Shown here: positions 20,973 to 33,289 of the stretch, in pieces
Position numbering within the stretch: position 1 is the first letter of the stretch
Layout: every line of letters starts with the position of its first letter
NCBI GenBank assembly: GCA_025642065.1
Contig: JAODUP010000330.1
Coordinates: forward strand, 617,501-681,500
Length of the DNA stretch: 64,000 bases
Reading direction: 5' to 3'
From: Paralvinella palmiformis
Taxonomy: Eukaryota; Annelida; Polychaeta; Terebellida; Alvinellidae
Program-made: the position numbers and the translations under genes
Notes under the pieces: generated by a model
The model's database searches: none
Seen by the model: only the letters and a program-made list of their open reading frames with translations
What the model was told of the DNA's origin: nothing

Positions 20973-21830
20973 TTATTCTAATCTAGCCTTCTTTGCTGCA
21001 AGTTCTCTTTCGGTGCCATACTGATAGTAATGTGGCGCCAGTTCATAAAGCCAATCTGGCTTTATTACCGTTATATCTCGCATGAATTCCTTCTTGGTGT
21101 GTACGACGTCGTTAAAAACGAGCCAAGCCGGTGGCTCCTCTACCGACAGTACAGAAGTCGGGTGTAAGTACAAGCTGTAGTCATCGCGTACCGTCCTATA
21201 GACGCCCGAAGGATGGAAACGGGCGGCATTGGCGAAGAAGGCGGCCGTGACACACTTCTGTAGCGCCTCCACGTCCTCTTCGCACGACACCAACTTGACC
21301 TTCGACCTCCGAAGCATACGCTCCAACTGCGAGCGGATCTCCACGGCGCGGCAGAGCCCCCTGTAGTGGAGGAAGTGCGCCTTGCACCAGCGCGAACTCC
21401 GGCCATTCGCCAGGAAGGCGTTATAAACGTTCAACATGCTAACGTGGTCACCCTCGGCGGCCGAGAACTTCCGCTTCGCCCTCTCCATCCGGCTCCTCTG
21501 GTTCGGCGGTTCGACGAAGACGTTCTGGATCTGCATCATAGCCGCCACAGTGAGCGCCTCGACCGAGCAGCCGAATCGTTCGGAGCCGAGCAGCATCTTG
21601 GCGAACATCGGATTCAACGGGAACTCGGCCATCGACGCGCCGAGGGGGATCGTCAGCCGACAGTGTTCGTCTACGGCCCCGAGGGCGTAGAGCAGCTCCA
21701 CGCCCTGGACCATGTTCTGGGCGGGTGGCGGCGACAGAAATGGAAAACGTAGAATGTTGTCCACCCCGAGCGCCTTCAGCTGAAGAACAACGCCAGCCAA
21801 ACTAGTCCGTTGCATCTCGGGTACGGTGGC
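20973..21830 (-). CDS. DHX35: DHX35 coding exon 2 (C-terminal domains and stop)
   Basis: The acceptor, read on the minus strand, is CATTTCCAG, followed by codons for ATVPEMQRTSLAGVVLQLKA, matching the family where TVPEMQR follows the end of RecA2. It ends AAKKARLE then TAA. The first ATG of the frame (21815) lies inside the exon and is not the gene start. Confidence 0.96.
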   Translation of the reverse strand, partial: ATVPEMQRTSLAGVVLQLKALGVDNILRFPFLSPPPAQNMVQGVELLYALGAVDEHCRLTIPLGASMAEFPLNPMFAKMLLGSERFGCSVEALTVAAMMQIQNVFVEPPNQRSRMERAKRKFSAAEGDHVSMLNVYNAFLANGRSSRWCKAHFLHYRGLCRAVEIRSQLERMLRRSKVKLVSCEEDVEALQKCVTAAFFANAARFHPSGVYRTVRDDYSLYLHPTSVLSVEEPPAWLVFNDVVHTKKEFMRDITVIKPDWLYELAPHYYQYGTERELAAKKARLE

Positions 21831-24503
21831 CTGGAAATGAACGCAGACGAGGAAAACTTAATTACAAAGTACGGGATCGCCGATTCGTTGGTTCCCGGTG
21901 TACTTTGCACGTTGGCCGAGAGTAGACACGGGTGAGCGCAAAACGTTAGCGGGAAATTAGTTTCCACTTCCGCCACAGCCAACTGCCTGATTTTTCACTT
22001 CCGGTGACACCACGAACCGCTACTCTCGCCAACGTAAATAGCACGCCAGGAACGGGAATGGCCGGTCATTTCTAACCCAGTTATAATTCAAATAAATCAG
22101 CCAGAAGTATACGCGTTTAGACAAGGAAGGGGTTTCCAGTCTAAAAATAGCCACCAATCAAATATTAGGAACCAATGAACTCTCACTAGCATCTATTCAC
22201 AAATAGGGTGATCCAGCATAGTTCTAAAAGATCAGGGAACTAGCGAAGATGAGTGAGTAAGCAAGTAAGTGAGTGAATAGTTTGTTTAGCCTAGGCGCTC
22301 GAGATACATGGCCTATAATAGCACCCTAAGGACAGCTTGAATCATATAGCGAAACAATATTACACGTGTGATGATACTAGCAAACCAATTTAGAAAATGT
22401 GACCGAACTGTCAGGAATGATTAAAAAACTATAGAATTAATTGAGAGAAATGAAAATGTATTACTGTTATGTTATTTTCCAGCCACCTTTGTCCTTACCG
22501 TAAGTTGCTATGTGGCCGATGATACCGTCAATTGTAATGAGATGAAGTGAAAGATGAAACATCCGTTAAACAGAGTCCCAATTTGAATACCCATGCTAAG
22601 ACTCTGTGCCTAGTCTAACCATGGTTTCGAATTAATAGCCGACAATATCGTATCATGGCAATCGATTCTAATCAATTCTGACAGTTGATAATATATTTTA
22701 TGCGTGTTTTAACTATCGGAATGGAAAGATCATATGAATTTGTTAATAGAATTTTGTTCTTCTTGCGCCTTTTAATGGCAACCGTTTTGCACATGTAGGA
22801 CTGAAGTAGACCAATCAATCCTTGAAGGTAATGGGGCGAAATTAAGGATGAAACATCCTTCAGGCTCAAGCTGGCCAAGAGTTCTAGGACAAACAAAAAT
22901 CTATTGTAGTTATGACCGATTATTATGACGTAGCTGAATTACATATCAATGTCACCTTTTGAAATTTGCTTTAGGGAGACACTAGAATCTTATCGCAACG
23001 TGTGCAGCTTTGTGCGCGCGCGTCTGTAGGTACGGGTGCGTATATAACAGATATAACTTTATATGACATGGTTCAGTATTCCTATCAAACCACATGTCCG
23101 CGAAATAAATCCATGGGTGCGTTTTAGTAGTGTGAGTTAAGGCACAGATAATCTCAAATATTTAACAAAAATCTGGATGATTCAACACGGGGCTGAACCC
23201 GGAGCAGCGACTTTTCATACTGAGACATGCCTAATGTCTCACCAGTGGACCCACCAGATCGACCTACCTTTGGCAGTTCGTTATAATCATTCTCGGTATA
23301 GAGTCGGTAAGCCTTGCCGGACCTGACGCGGCCCGCTCGACCCGCCCTCTGCTGGGCCGACGCCTGCGACACTGGCACCACGACGAGGACGTCGACGGCG
23401 CAGCGGCAGTTGAACGCCTGCAGCTTCACGAAGCCGGCGTCGACGACGTAACCGATGCCGGCGATCGTGATCGACGTCTCGGCCACGTTCGTGGCCACGA
23501 CGATCTTACGACAGTTGCGCGGCGTCCGCTGGAAGACCTTCGCCTGGTCCGAATGACGAAGCGTGCCGTACATAGGCAGCACCCACATTTTGAGGGAGTC
23601 CTGATCCAGGTGCCTGGCGTGCTCGATCAGCAACGAGACGACGTACTGCACCTCGTCCTGGCCGGTCAGAAACGCCAACACGTCCCCGGGACGCTCGCTT
23701 CGGTGAATCTTCATGACCGTCTCGACGGTCGCCTTCCGGTAGTCGGGCACCGGGTTCAGGCTGTAGAAGACGTCGACGGGAAACATCCGACCTTCGACGG
23801 TCAGGACGGCCGCTGTGTCCTTGGTCGGGTCGTCGGTCTCATTGCTCTCGAAGAACGCCTTAAATTGGTCGGCGTCGAGCGTCGCCGAGGCGACAATCAA
23901 CCGGAGGTCGGAGCGCCTCTTCTGGATCTTCTTCAGCAGGCCGACGATGACGTCCGTGTGCAGGCTGCGCTCGTGGGCCTCGTCCAGCATCAGGACGCCG
24001 TACTTCGACAGCAACGGGTCGGACATCATCTCGCGGATCAGCAGGCCGTCGGTGAGGAATTTGATTCGCGTCTCGGCGTCGTCGGAGCAGTCGTCGAATC
24101 GGACGGCGTAGCCGACCTCGCGGCCGAGCAGCACTCCTCGCTCCTCGGCCACTCGGGTCGCCACGGTGACGGCCGCCACCCGACGGGGTTGGGTGACGCC
24201 CACCACCCGCCCGGCGCTCGCCCAACCCGCCTCGTACAGGTACTGCGGGATCTGCGTCGTCTTGCCGCACCCGGTCTCACCGACCACCACCACCGTCCGG
24301 AATTTCTCGACCAGATATAGGATGTGGTTCCTATGCCTGAATACTGGCAGCTGTTGGCGCTGCTGCTGTATGGAGAGTGAACCGTTGGCGTTGTACGGCT
24401 GGATGTAGCTGCTCGCATCTGTCGCGCTGGACCTCTCTTCGCTCAGATGAGATCCCGGGGCCTCGGCTCCAGGCTTCCAGAAGGTCGTCTTCGAATGGGA
24501 CAT
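20973..24503 (-). CDS. DHX35: DHX35, DEAH-box RNA helicase (2 exons, 697 aa)
   Basis: Exon 1 (24503-23268, 412 codons) and exon 2 (21830-20973, 285 codons plus stop) join in phase 0 to give 697 aa; human DHX35 is 703 aa. The family unwinds RNA using ATP and associates with the spliceosome. Helicase motifs in exon 1: Walker A GETGCGKT at residues 75-82, TQPRRVAA at about 105-112, DEAH at 174-177, SAT at 206-208, and QRAGRAGR at 385-392. Exon 2 supplies the winged-helix, ratchet and C-terminal OB-fold regions (LQLKALGVDN, EFPLNPMFAKMLL, FFANAARFHPSG.YRTVRDD). The start MSHSKTTFWKPG aligns with the family N-terminus (KFWRPG). Exons are much richer in G+C than the flanks, and one intron is far fewer than in vertebrate DHX35. 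No inactivating change seen. Confidence 0.97.
21831..23267 (-). other. DHX35: DHX35 intron
   Basis: 1437 nt AT-rich GT-AG intron in phase 0. It contains a family-E dispersed repeat close to the donor (about 23146-23245). Nothing coding is seen in the rest. Confidence 0.85.
23146..23245 (+). repeat. Dispersed repeat family E copy in the DHX35 intron
   Basis: TAAGGCACAGATAATCTCAA, GATGATTCAACACGGGGCTG and CAGCGACTTTTCATACTGAG align with the 57585 copy. On the minus strand it shows CCGGGTTCAGCCCC, a B-box-like motif, hinting at a tRNA-derived head. Confidence 0.6.
23268..24503 (-). CDS. DHX35: DHX35 coding exon 1 (both RecA-like helicase domains)
   Basis: Runs from the ATG at 24503 to donor AAG|GTAGGT, ending ...NELPK. 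It holds all the helicase motifs from Walker A to QRAGRAGR. The open frame continues past the donor to 23154, but those 37 codons come from a dispersed repeat and have no counterpart in the family, so they are intronic. Confidence 0.96.
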
Positions 24504-25013
24504 AATTCGACGGTGACCAGGGTTTTCTCTAAGAAGAAGAAAAAACCATCAATCAAACGCAATACATCCATCACGTATGTAAACCAGAATGACGTCCAAA
24601 CTGGCAGATCTCTTCCAAAGCTTGCCTGCTAAAACCAGTATGCAACCTTTTGAGAGGAGACTAGATAAACACTGGACGGATCGGGATCTGATTTTTAATT
24701 ATGAGGCTGCTCTGAGATTGGGTCACAAAGCTACTTAATTATGAACTAACAGCTCCGAATTTCTGCTCAAAATCGGATGAGGATCTGGACACACAGGACT
24801 AACAACCTACATCCAGTATTTGTCTAAGTAAACCTAAGTAACACGGAGACCAATCACAGATATCGGATTGCGAAAACTGTAACTTGTCGACTACCACTCG
24901 AAGTTTGCTTTAAAACAATTCTTTGTAAATTTCCCCAACTCCATGATATATCATTCCCCGTTTAAACTGTAGATAACATTAAATATGGTCATTTCACAAA
25001 TGCTAAATTTTAT

Positions 25014-25783
25014 CATGGTTCCCACAGCCAAGGAAATACTATTTTCCAAGACATTTCCAGGATAAAATTACCATTTTCCAGAACAAAGAATGCAATATTT
25101 AACGGTAATAAACCAAGGTACCTGCAAAAAAGATATCATATTTTTATGATACAGCCTCCTCCTCCTCACCCCTTCTGAGGGAGCATCCGTGGTCTAGTTG
25201 GTAACGCCCATTTAGCCTACCATGTGCACAACAGTGGCCATAAAACATCAATCATCATCTCACCCCTTCTGAGGGAGCATCCATGGTTTAGTTGGTAACG
25301 CCCATTTAGCCTACCATGTGCACAACAGTGGCCATAAAACATCAATCACCATCTCACCCCTACTGAGGGAGCATCCGTGGTCTAGTTGGTAACGCCCATT
25401 TAGCCAACCATGTGCACAACAGTGGCCATAAAACATCAATCATCATCTCACCCCTTCTGAGGGAGCATCCGTGGTCTAGTTGGTAACGCCCATTTAGCCT
25501 ACCATGTGCACAACAGTGGCCATAAAACATCAATCACCATCTCACCCCTTCTAGGTGTCTGATTCACCCAATTTATTTACATTTTAATTAACAAATTCTA
25601 CAATTGAAGTTTTCTTCTTCAGGCATAATATTTATTCAAGGGCTGTTTTGTTTTAAGTGGACTTTTCCACAGGCAATATTTTTTACAGGACATTTTCTGA
25701 TTTTGTCAAATTCAAGGATATTTCCAGGACCTGGAAAATTAATTTGTTATTTTCTAGACTTTTCACGACATGTGGGAACCCTG
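25014..25783. mobile_element. hAT-like non-autonomous element (family H) carrying a 94 bp array
   Basis: The ends are CATGGTTCCCACA at 25014 and, inverted, CAGGGTTCCCACA at 25783, differing at one of 13 positions. CAGGGTT ends are common in hAT elements. The interior holds CTGGAAAAT/TTTCCAGG-rich arms, shared with 48991-50352, and the 94 bp array. A clean 8 bp target duplication is not visible. Confidence 0.65.
25165..25552 (+). repeat. 94 bp tandem array made from an internally deleted SINE B
   Basis: Four full 94 bp units start at 25165, 25259, 25353 and 25447, followed by 12 bp of a fifth. Each unit fuses a SINE-B head (GTGGTCTAGTTGGTAACG) directly to its tail (CCCATTTAGCCTACCATGTG, then GTGGCCATAAAACATCAATC). 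The B-box half is missing. Units differ at only a few positions. Confidence 0.92.
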
Positions 25784-27311
25784 TTTATTAAGTGCTAAAT
25801 ATATTACAATACGCTGATATTTTAATTGTGAACATGTGGAAACGTTGACCCTGAACAGCAATAGTGTACCATATAAGGTATTCTCATGAATATTCGGTAT
25901 ATATATATATATATATGTGTGTAAGTATATGAAGAAAGAAGCTGGATACAATATATAGCAGTAGATATCAAATTCACTAACATGTTGTTATACTGTGTAA
26001 ACAAATAAAGACAATAAGAAAAAAGTTATGTAACACATTTGAAACAAAACTAATTCAAGGATCGAGTCTAGATGAGAACATAACATTAACAAAATTACAA
26101 ATAAAACAATTTTATCTTGTAGATATTGGTCAATTAGCAATTATCTAACATTAATACTCACTTTTGTCATTTAAAGTCACATATTCATTATCCGTTACAT
26201 ACTTAAAACAAAATACGAAGTCACTAGAGTAGAGTTCTAGACATCTACCTGGATTCTATGAGCTATGGGCCTGCCACCTTCTGGCGTATCCACATATATC
26301 CCGGGGGCATATAATTAATACTCGGGGATTAGTCCCTTTCAACTGCGACGGCCCTGTATCCCTAACACCAACAAGCATCCTTCAATTATTTGAAAATTAC
26401 AAACGACGTCTGAGAACGTTTCTTTTGACCGTATTTGTCAGTTGCTACTATTTGAGAATGTTTACACATTTCTAGAAATGGGAAAACAACATATAATTCG
26501 AGTTAAGAGACATACAAACGTTAAATAGAGCTCGTCATAAGACAACAGATTAAAATGGGACCGAAAGCTTAAATTCGCTGCTGGGATGTTATTCCACTTT
26601 GATACACCTTTTGTGTAATTGAAATTACTGTGAGATTCTCTTTGGCAGAAAGCTCCCGAATAACAATTACTGCCACATCGCAAAATCATATGGCTATATA
26701 GATATATCGAGGTGGGATAACATATACCTTTAAGGATGGTGTGCATTGCTGAATCATATACAACACCCCAATCATATGTAAATAGAGATATGCTACTATC
26801 AATAACGGTTCCCACAGAAATCTAATAATTGTTCCCTGATGACATTTTATTAACAATTATCAGTGTTTTATTGTATTTAGGTGGGTATATCCTGATGATC
26901 AGATGATACTTAATAGTAAACTTTCCAATGATAGTATGATATTATTGAAATGACAATGCACGACAGACTTTAATGCCATCGTATCACACTACCACAATAA
27001 CGTAGTTCATAGTTCAATATTTCTATTCGAAAGAGGAAGTAAAAAAATTGCTATGAATGCACCAGTATTTATACGGAGACTACATTGAGATTAGAGAGGA
27101 TCAGCCATGTCAGCTCTGTCAACATTAACTTATCCCATCCTTAATCCCTCCTGTCTTCTGATTCAACATTTTTGTAGTAACTTCATTCCACTGATTTCAC
27201 AATATATCCAATGTCTACCCATGCATGTAATGCATTATTCCAGGTGCCCCCAAATTAAATAAACCAATCATTTGTCCAAACGCAATTTTCACTATATAAA
27301 CCAGTATCACT

Positions 27312-27517
27312 GTGTCAGTCTAGAGTGCTCATGTGACGTCAGAGCAATTTGAGTTTTCTCCTTCCCGCCTTCAAATCTGGCTTTCAGTGCAGCCGTAATG
27401 GCGGCCCTCCAGTGATTTAGATTATTTCCCTATATCTATGATATCAGGTATATTTTGTGTTTATTATTGTGGAATTTTTGGTTACTGTTCTACGCATTAC
27501 ATATTTAAGAAATCTTT
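27312..27517 (+). mobile_element. Family T copy, 3' half, abutting a retrotransposon
   Basis: Shares TCAGTTTTCTCCTTCC-like text, GATTATTTCCCTATATCTAT and TTATTGTGGAATTTTTGGTT with 8460-8640. It breaks off inside its 3' end exactly where endonuclease coding of the element at 27518 begins. Confidence 0.75.
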
Positions 27518-30103
27518 CTGATGGTGTGGCTTTACTATACAAGTCTACTATATCATTCCGCCTTCTCGGCTCCAGTACTACTGGCAATTACACAAACTTT
27601 GAACACATGGACTGTGTTTTGAATACGGGAGAGCTGACGGTGTGTCTGGCTGTCAGATATCGACCCCCACCATCAAAAGATAATTGCTCGACCATCCCCC
27701 ACTTCTTAGACCAGTGGTCTACATTTCTCGCTGGATACACCACCCACAACAATGAGATCATAATTGTTGGAGATCTAAACTTTCGTGTTGATGTCAAGAA
27801 CGATCGTGATGCTCAGCGATTTATGGATACAATCAAAGCATGTGGTCTACAACAACATGTACATAAACCGTGATCAGCAGCGACACCAGTAACATCATAT
27901 CGGATGTTACCATCACTGATCCGGGACTTTGCGACCACCTTGGGAAACTGACATGTGACCATTTTGCTGTAGGATTCACCACAACCCTGGTCAAACCTTC
28001 TCACATGCAGAAGATTGTTTCATATAGAAAGCTACGTGCCATAGATGTGGAGGCTTTCAAGCATGATATCGTAGTTTCCTCCATGTTACAAAATACACAA
28101 GGTTATGTAGATGGTTTGGTGACTGCTTTTACCAATGGACTAACATCACTTATTGATAAGTATGCACTTCTTCATACTAGAACTAATACAGAGTGTCCTG
28201 ATTGTCCATGGTACACCGATACATTACATGAAGCTAAACATCTCCGACGTAATACTGGAACGACGATGGAAAAAGAATCGCTTGACTGTTAACCACCAAA
28301 TATATAGAGATTAATGTATTGTGGTGAATAAATTCCTAAAACAAACCAGGATAGCTTACTATTCTGAAAAGATCATTGCCTGCACCCATGACAAGAAGGG
28401 TCACCTGCTTGGCGACAAGGGATCAACATCTCTTCCCCTAACCAGTGAACTAACCGAGATGTTCAGCTCTTTCTTTATTAATAAGATACAAAACATCCGA
28501 CGTGTCCTCCAGATAGATCAGACGCACAGTATTGACCAGGACATCGATACATCATCTGTAAATACACCACTGGAGAAGTTTACTGATGCCTCAGAAGATG
28601 AAGTGAAGACTCTCATCATGAAGTCACCTAGTAAATCCTGTAGTCTTGATCTGATGCCCACATGGCATTATTCCCTATCATCACCGCAATTGTCAGTGTC
28701 TCCATGGATAGTTGTCGTGTGCCCAGATACGACCACTACTTAAGAAACAAACACTCGATCCAGACATTCTAAAAAACTACAGACCTGTATCCAACCTTCC
28801 GTTCATTTCCAAGGTATTAGAGAAGGTTGTAGACACATCTATTGAACGGCACTTGGTAGAAAATGGTTTTCATGAGGAGCTCCAGTCAGCTTACCTTAGA
28901 TCTCACTCGACCGAGACGGCACTTCTGAAGGTACAAAGCGATATCCTCGAGTCTCTTGATAATGGTTTTGTCACAGTGTTGGTCATGCTCAATCTGTCAG
29001 CTGCGTTTGATACTCTCAATCATGGAATCTTGTTAAGTCGCTTTGAGAATGTATTCAGAATCTCCAGAGCAGCTCTCAAATGGATAACATCATACCTTAA
29101 TGACCGCTTCCAGGTAGTGGTCATAGATAGCGAGCATTCTCAGCCAGTACTCCTGAAATATGGTGTACCACAAGGCTCGGTACTCGGCCCGAAGAAATAC
29201 ACCATGTACACTAAGCCTCTAGGAGCCATTATACATCGGCAGGAACTTTCTTACCATTTTTATACAGATGACACACAGCTATATATCTCATTCAAGCCGA
29301 AGGAAGACGCTGTGAAAGCACAATCCTTCTCACTCATTGAGAACTGTCTTACTGACATTGAGGGATGGATGCGTACAAACTGAACAGTGACAAGGCGGAA
29401 GTTAAGCTGTTCACATCTAAGCATGATGCCATCCATATGAAAAACGTTACTGTTTGTTTTGGTGACATTAATATAACACCAGTGAATACAGTGAGGAACT
29501 TAGGTGTTATCTTTGACTCTGCACTAAATATAGAGCAACAGTTGGATACTATATGTAGGTCTGGCTATCACGAACTCCGCAACATTGAGCATATTAGGCG
29601 TTACTTAACAAGTGATGCAAGTAAGTCACTGGTTAATGGGCTTATAACATCACGTTTGGACTACTGTAACGCTTTGATCAATGGACTGCCCCAGACCTCC
29701 ATTAACAAGTTGCAACCTATACAGAACACGGCGGCACAGATTGTAACCCGAACATCACGCCGAAGTCACATTACACCAATATTGAAGGATCTCCATTGGT
29801 TACCTGTTAAGTATGCAATTTAAAATCCTGATGCACACGTATAAAGCCCTACATGAACAGGCTCCAAGATACATATCTGACATGTTGACAGAGTGTTAAC
29901 CAAGAAGAACACTACATTCGATGGGTTCAGTGATATTTGAGGTTCCAAGTGTTAGAACATCTAGCTATGGCGAAGGAAAATTTCAGTGTTTAGCAGCCAA
30001 GTTATGAAATACACTCCCAGCTCACATTCATGAATCTAAAACGCTGAACATTTTTAAACTGTTGCTGAAAACGCATTTGTTCTCCAGCCATTTTTATCTT
30101 TAA
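27518..30103 (+). mobile_element. Decayed L2/CR1-like non-LTR retrotransposon (EN + RT, 5' truncated)
   Basis: Protein similarity runs through an APE-type endonuclease (IIVGDLNFRVD near 27760, CDHFAV near 27956), a linker, a reverse transcriptase (YGVPQGSVLGP near 29160, FYTDDTQLY near 29260) and the typical C-terminus (HWLPVKY, KTHLFSSH). At least four frameshifts or stops break it, near 27870, 28292, 28720 and 29375. The RT motif A reads LNLSAAFD where the catalytic Asp should be (codon 28991-28993 is AAT), and the YADD box reads YTDD, so this copy is dead. The 5' end lies inside the endonuclease and abuts a fragment of the TTAA element family. Confidence 0.88.
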
Positions 30104-31899
30104 TTTCGTTTTTCTTCTTCTTTTTCTTAGTCAGTTTTCCACATCAGGGCCAGATTTTTTTTTTCAATTCAGTTTCCCGGTGGGCAAGTAGATTGGAAAT
30201 GCACTTGCTCAACAAATGTTTTCGCTTGCCCAACAAATTTTCACCTGATCCAAAATTACCATATAAAAATCAACAAATGGAGAAGCATTTGATAAGAAAT
30301 GCTTATTCAGTGAAGTCCAATGGAGCTGCTTTGCTGAAATACCCATAGCCATTTTCATTCTCACTATATAAATAAAATTTAAATTACCAAGAACAAGTAG
30401 CCAGTAAACTGCACTGAATACAGCTTTTAATTGGCGACACCATTTAAATAGGCAGTGTGTTGTCTTAAGTCGAGATTCCATAAACGTTTGAGAATGAGTC
30501 CATGTGATTTCCGAATGGGACAAAATGGACCACTCAATGTAACGATTGGTATGAATGGTTAAATCCACATTTTATACAGAGGGGTATCCAAAATGAATGG
30601 ACACCACAATGTCACATACTCTACTGCAATGTCGCATATATAGAATCTTGGTTTTAAGCTGAGATTCCATACAGCGATACATGAATCCGTGTAAATGTAC
30701 GAGCGTGATTCTATAAATCTATGTGCGGCTGCGTATGTGACAAAACAGATGGTTGAATCCAGAATTTTATGACCAGATCGTAAAATTCTGAATTAGAGTG
30801 TCCAGGCAGGCTTTCTCAAGAAAAATAGGTAACCTATGGATACTGCAATATCGCATATGCATGCTGCCTTATGTGGAATCTCGGCTTAATTAGGCGTAGC
30901 CAGCACTCACAGCCACCTTCGCATAGCAGATTATAACTATAAGTATAGGAACACAGCAGGAAAAAACATTATTTTAATTGGTTTGTTCATCAGGCATGCA
31001 CACACACATATATGGCCAATTTTCATCCCAAAAGAAAAAGGCACTTGCATGAGCAGTCAAGTGATTGGCGATCAGTACTAGCCCATCATAAAAATATACT
31101 TGCCCCAGGCGTCTGGGCAATCAATTTTTTTACCAATGATCGTGGTACTGTTTTCTAGCAACTTATGGTTTTACTCATCCTAAACTAGTCTACTGTTTCA
31201 TTTCTCCGAGGTTGAGAAGTAGGGGAGAAGTTGGGAGGTTCAACCACCTTATACTTCAATGGCATATCCGATACAGGAATTGACAAGAAGTACTTTTATA
31301 TCAGTTCCTCAATGTTTAATGTTCCTAATAAGACACTGATCATGAAATTTGTCATAAAGGTTATTTACATAAGCAAAGTGGCATGACGGGAAATTCGACC
31401 ACAGTGCTGGGCGGATCGACACCATGTATATATACATAGTGTAGAGATTTGAAATGTTGACACCTAGCAACTAAAGTTCGAAATTTGACACAACCACTTT
31501 CAGTCATTGTTTTTGGTGGTGTATTGTTTCAAAGTAAACACAAAACAATTATTCAGTAATATATTATGTTCCAGCCTAAAACTATTAAGTGTAATAAATA
31601 AAGAATAGGATTTTAATATTGTGGTCGATTCTCCCCGCCTGGTGAGGCTGGTCAAATGATAAACTTCCCCACTTCTCCCCTATCATCCTATATCATTTGT
31701 GAAAGTTACTCTAACAGCAGTTGTTATCAAATAGAGAGGTCTATTATTGTTGTATCATGAATGCTACTTCAACCTCCTGTGGTAGTAATATGAGTACTTA
31801 GTTATGATTTAGATCTAAGGGCAGTAGATCTAAAACCGAAATCTGTAATCAGCCTAATGTAGACTAGATCTAGACTACTGTCTTAGACTTAGTCAGTTA

Positions 31900-32045
31900 G
31901 TCTCTACTGCCTGTCAGTGAGTCAGTAAGTGTCTACTGCCAGTCAGTAGTCAGTTAGTATTTACTGCCAGTCAGTAGTCAGTTAGTGTCTACTGCCACTC
32001 AGTAGTCAGTTAGTGTCTACTGCCAGTCACCGAGTCAGTAGTCTA
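31900..32045 (+). repeat. 28 bp minisatellite, about 5 units
   Basis: CTACTGCC recurs at 31904, 31933, 31961 (as TTACTGCC), 31989 and 32017, giving periods of 29, 28, 28 and 28. Unit CAGTTAGTGTCTACTGCC then AGTCAGTAGT. Confidence 0.85.
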
Positions 32046-32508
32046 CTAGTGCTGACTAGAGCAGTACTGGTCTACCAACATTCTGTATTATCGCCCAGGT
32101 TCAGGGATGTTTATATTAAAAACATAGTATGATAACTATTGAATATTATCAAAATTGTATTGCATAAAAATCATTTTAATGGACATGCATATTTTAATAT
32201 TGTTTGAATAATACCTAAAAACTTACATAATATCATAGCATATTCCTCGAATCAAAGCCGCAAATAGTGAAATACTGTACATATGATTGATCGCCACAGT
32301 CTAATATCGTACCAGTCATTTCGGCCACTCTACATTCTGTACCGTTTGTTGCGAAAAGGAAAATATATACATAGGCATACGTATTCAATATTTATGCATA
32401 TGGATAGTTATTATTACATTCTTTATCAAATATTATTTATGAAATATGTTATTGGTAATCCTCCGATCTTCTAAATAGATATATAATTTGTTTTGGCATA
32501 GCTATAGA

Positions 32509-32652
32509 ACACACCCCTCCCCCTCTCTCCCTCTCTCCCCCCTCTCCCTCTTTCTCTGTCTGTGTATGTGTATCTCTCTCTCCCCCTCTCCCCCCCTCTC
32601 TGTGTGTGTGTGTGTGTCTCTCCCCCCTCTCTCTCTCCCCCCCCTCTCTCTA
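32509..32652. repeat. Pyrimidine-rich CT/C tract
   Basis: About 140 bp almost entirely of C and T on the plus strand, with short TG interruptions. Long homopurine-homopyrimidine tracts can form triplex DNA. Confidence 0.9.
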
Positions 32653-33289
32653 CTTTATGTTCAATACTTAAGTGTACATAAGCTTTATTTATCACAATAT
32701 TGTTATATTGAACTAAATCCTTTTAAACAACAACTAGTTGTGAGTGTATATATATGGATCGATAGAGAATTAACAGATGGTTATTACGATGTTTCATCCG
32801 ATAGTAATCTACCTTTGTTTCTTCTTTAAATTGGTGGGTGGGGGGGGGGTTATAGGTCTCTGGGGGTTGTGTTGTGTACGCAGCCAACTGCATGGCGTAC
32901 ATTATAGTGTTTGTTACGGGTGATATCTTTAGGGATCGATCTTTGGGAAGAGTGAGATCGTAATGTTCGGGAAGAATCTGACAGATCAAGATGAGATGAG
33001 GAGCTAGCTGAAGTGTTCAAGTAGAAGGCTGTTATTTTAGTTGACTAGGATAGGTTGGGCAGTTGAATGGATAGTGGGTAGGGTTGTCCGTTTGCTGGCA
33101 ATGGTGGGCAGAATGTTGGGAACGAGGGGTTGAATGAAGTCTTTGGGCGTGTACGTCCAGAAACCTGGGCATCTGAGTTCGATGTCCAACAGTCTGTTGA
33201 CTACCGGAAACTGCGATGGTCTGGTACCAGTGTTTTGGCAGATGATTGGCTTCGATCAAGTAGAGTTGGTCACGGTGTGAACCTGTCGA

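Noticed and set aside
21366..21752. Plus-strand frame opposite DHX35 exon 2
   Set aside because: Antisense shadow of a well-supported exon.
23553..24320. Long plus-strand open frame (255 codons) opposite DHX35 exon 1
   Set aside because: It is the antisense shadow of GC-rich helicase coding sequence, with an odd composition rich in H, R, Q and V and no domain.
23860..24418. Other long minus-strand frames within DHX35 exon 1
   Set aside because: Out-of-frame readings of the helicase, very rich in Arg and Ala, a GC artefact.
26462..26815. 117-codon minus-strand frame
   Set aside because: The stretch GVSKWNNIPAANLSFRSHFN faintly recalls the C-terminal tail of retrotransposon RTs, but upstream motifs are absent. 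Too weak to annotate.
30115..31145. Two GCCCA/CTTGCCC-containing segments flanking about 1 kb
   Set aside because: I looked for inverted or direct ends of a mobile element but found no clear termini or target duplication.
32471..32829. Ser/Leu/Pro-rich frame and its antisense Gly/Glu/Arg frame
   Set aside because: Low-complexity translation of the pyrimidine-rich tract.
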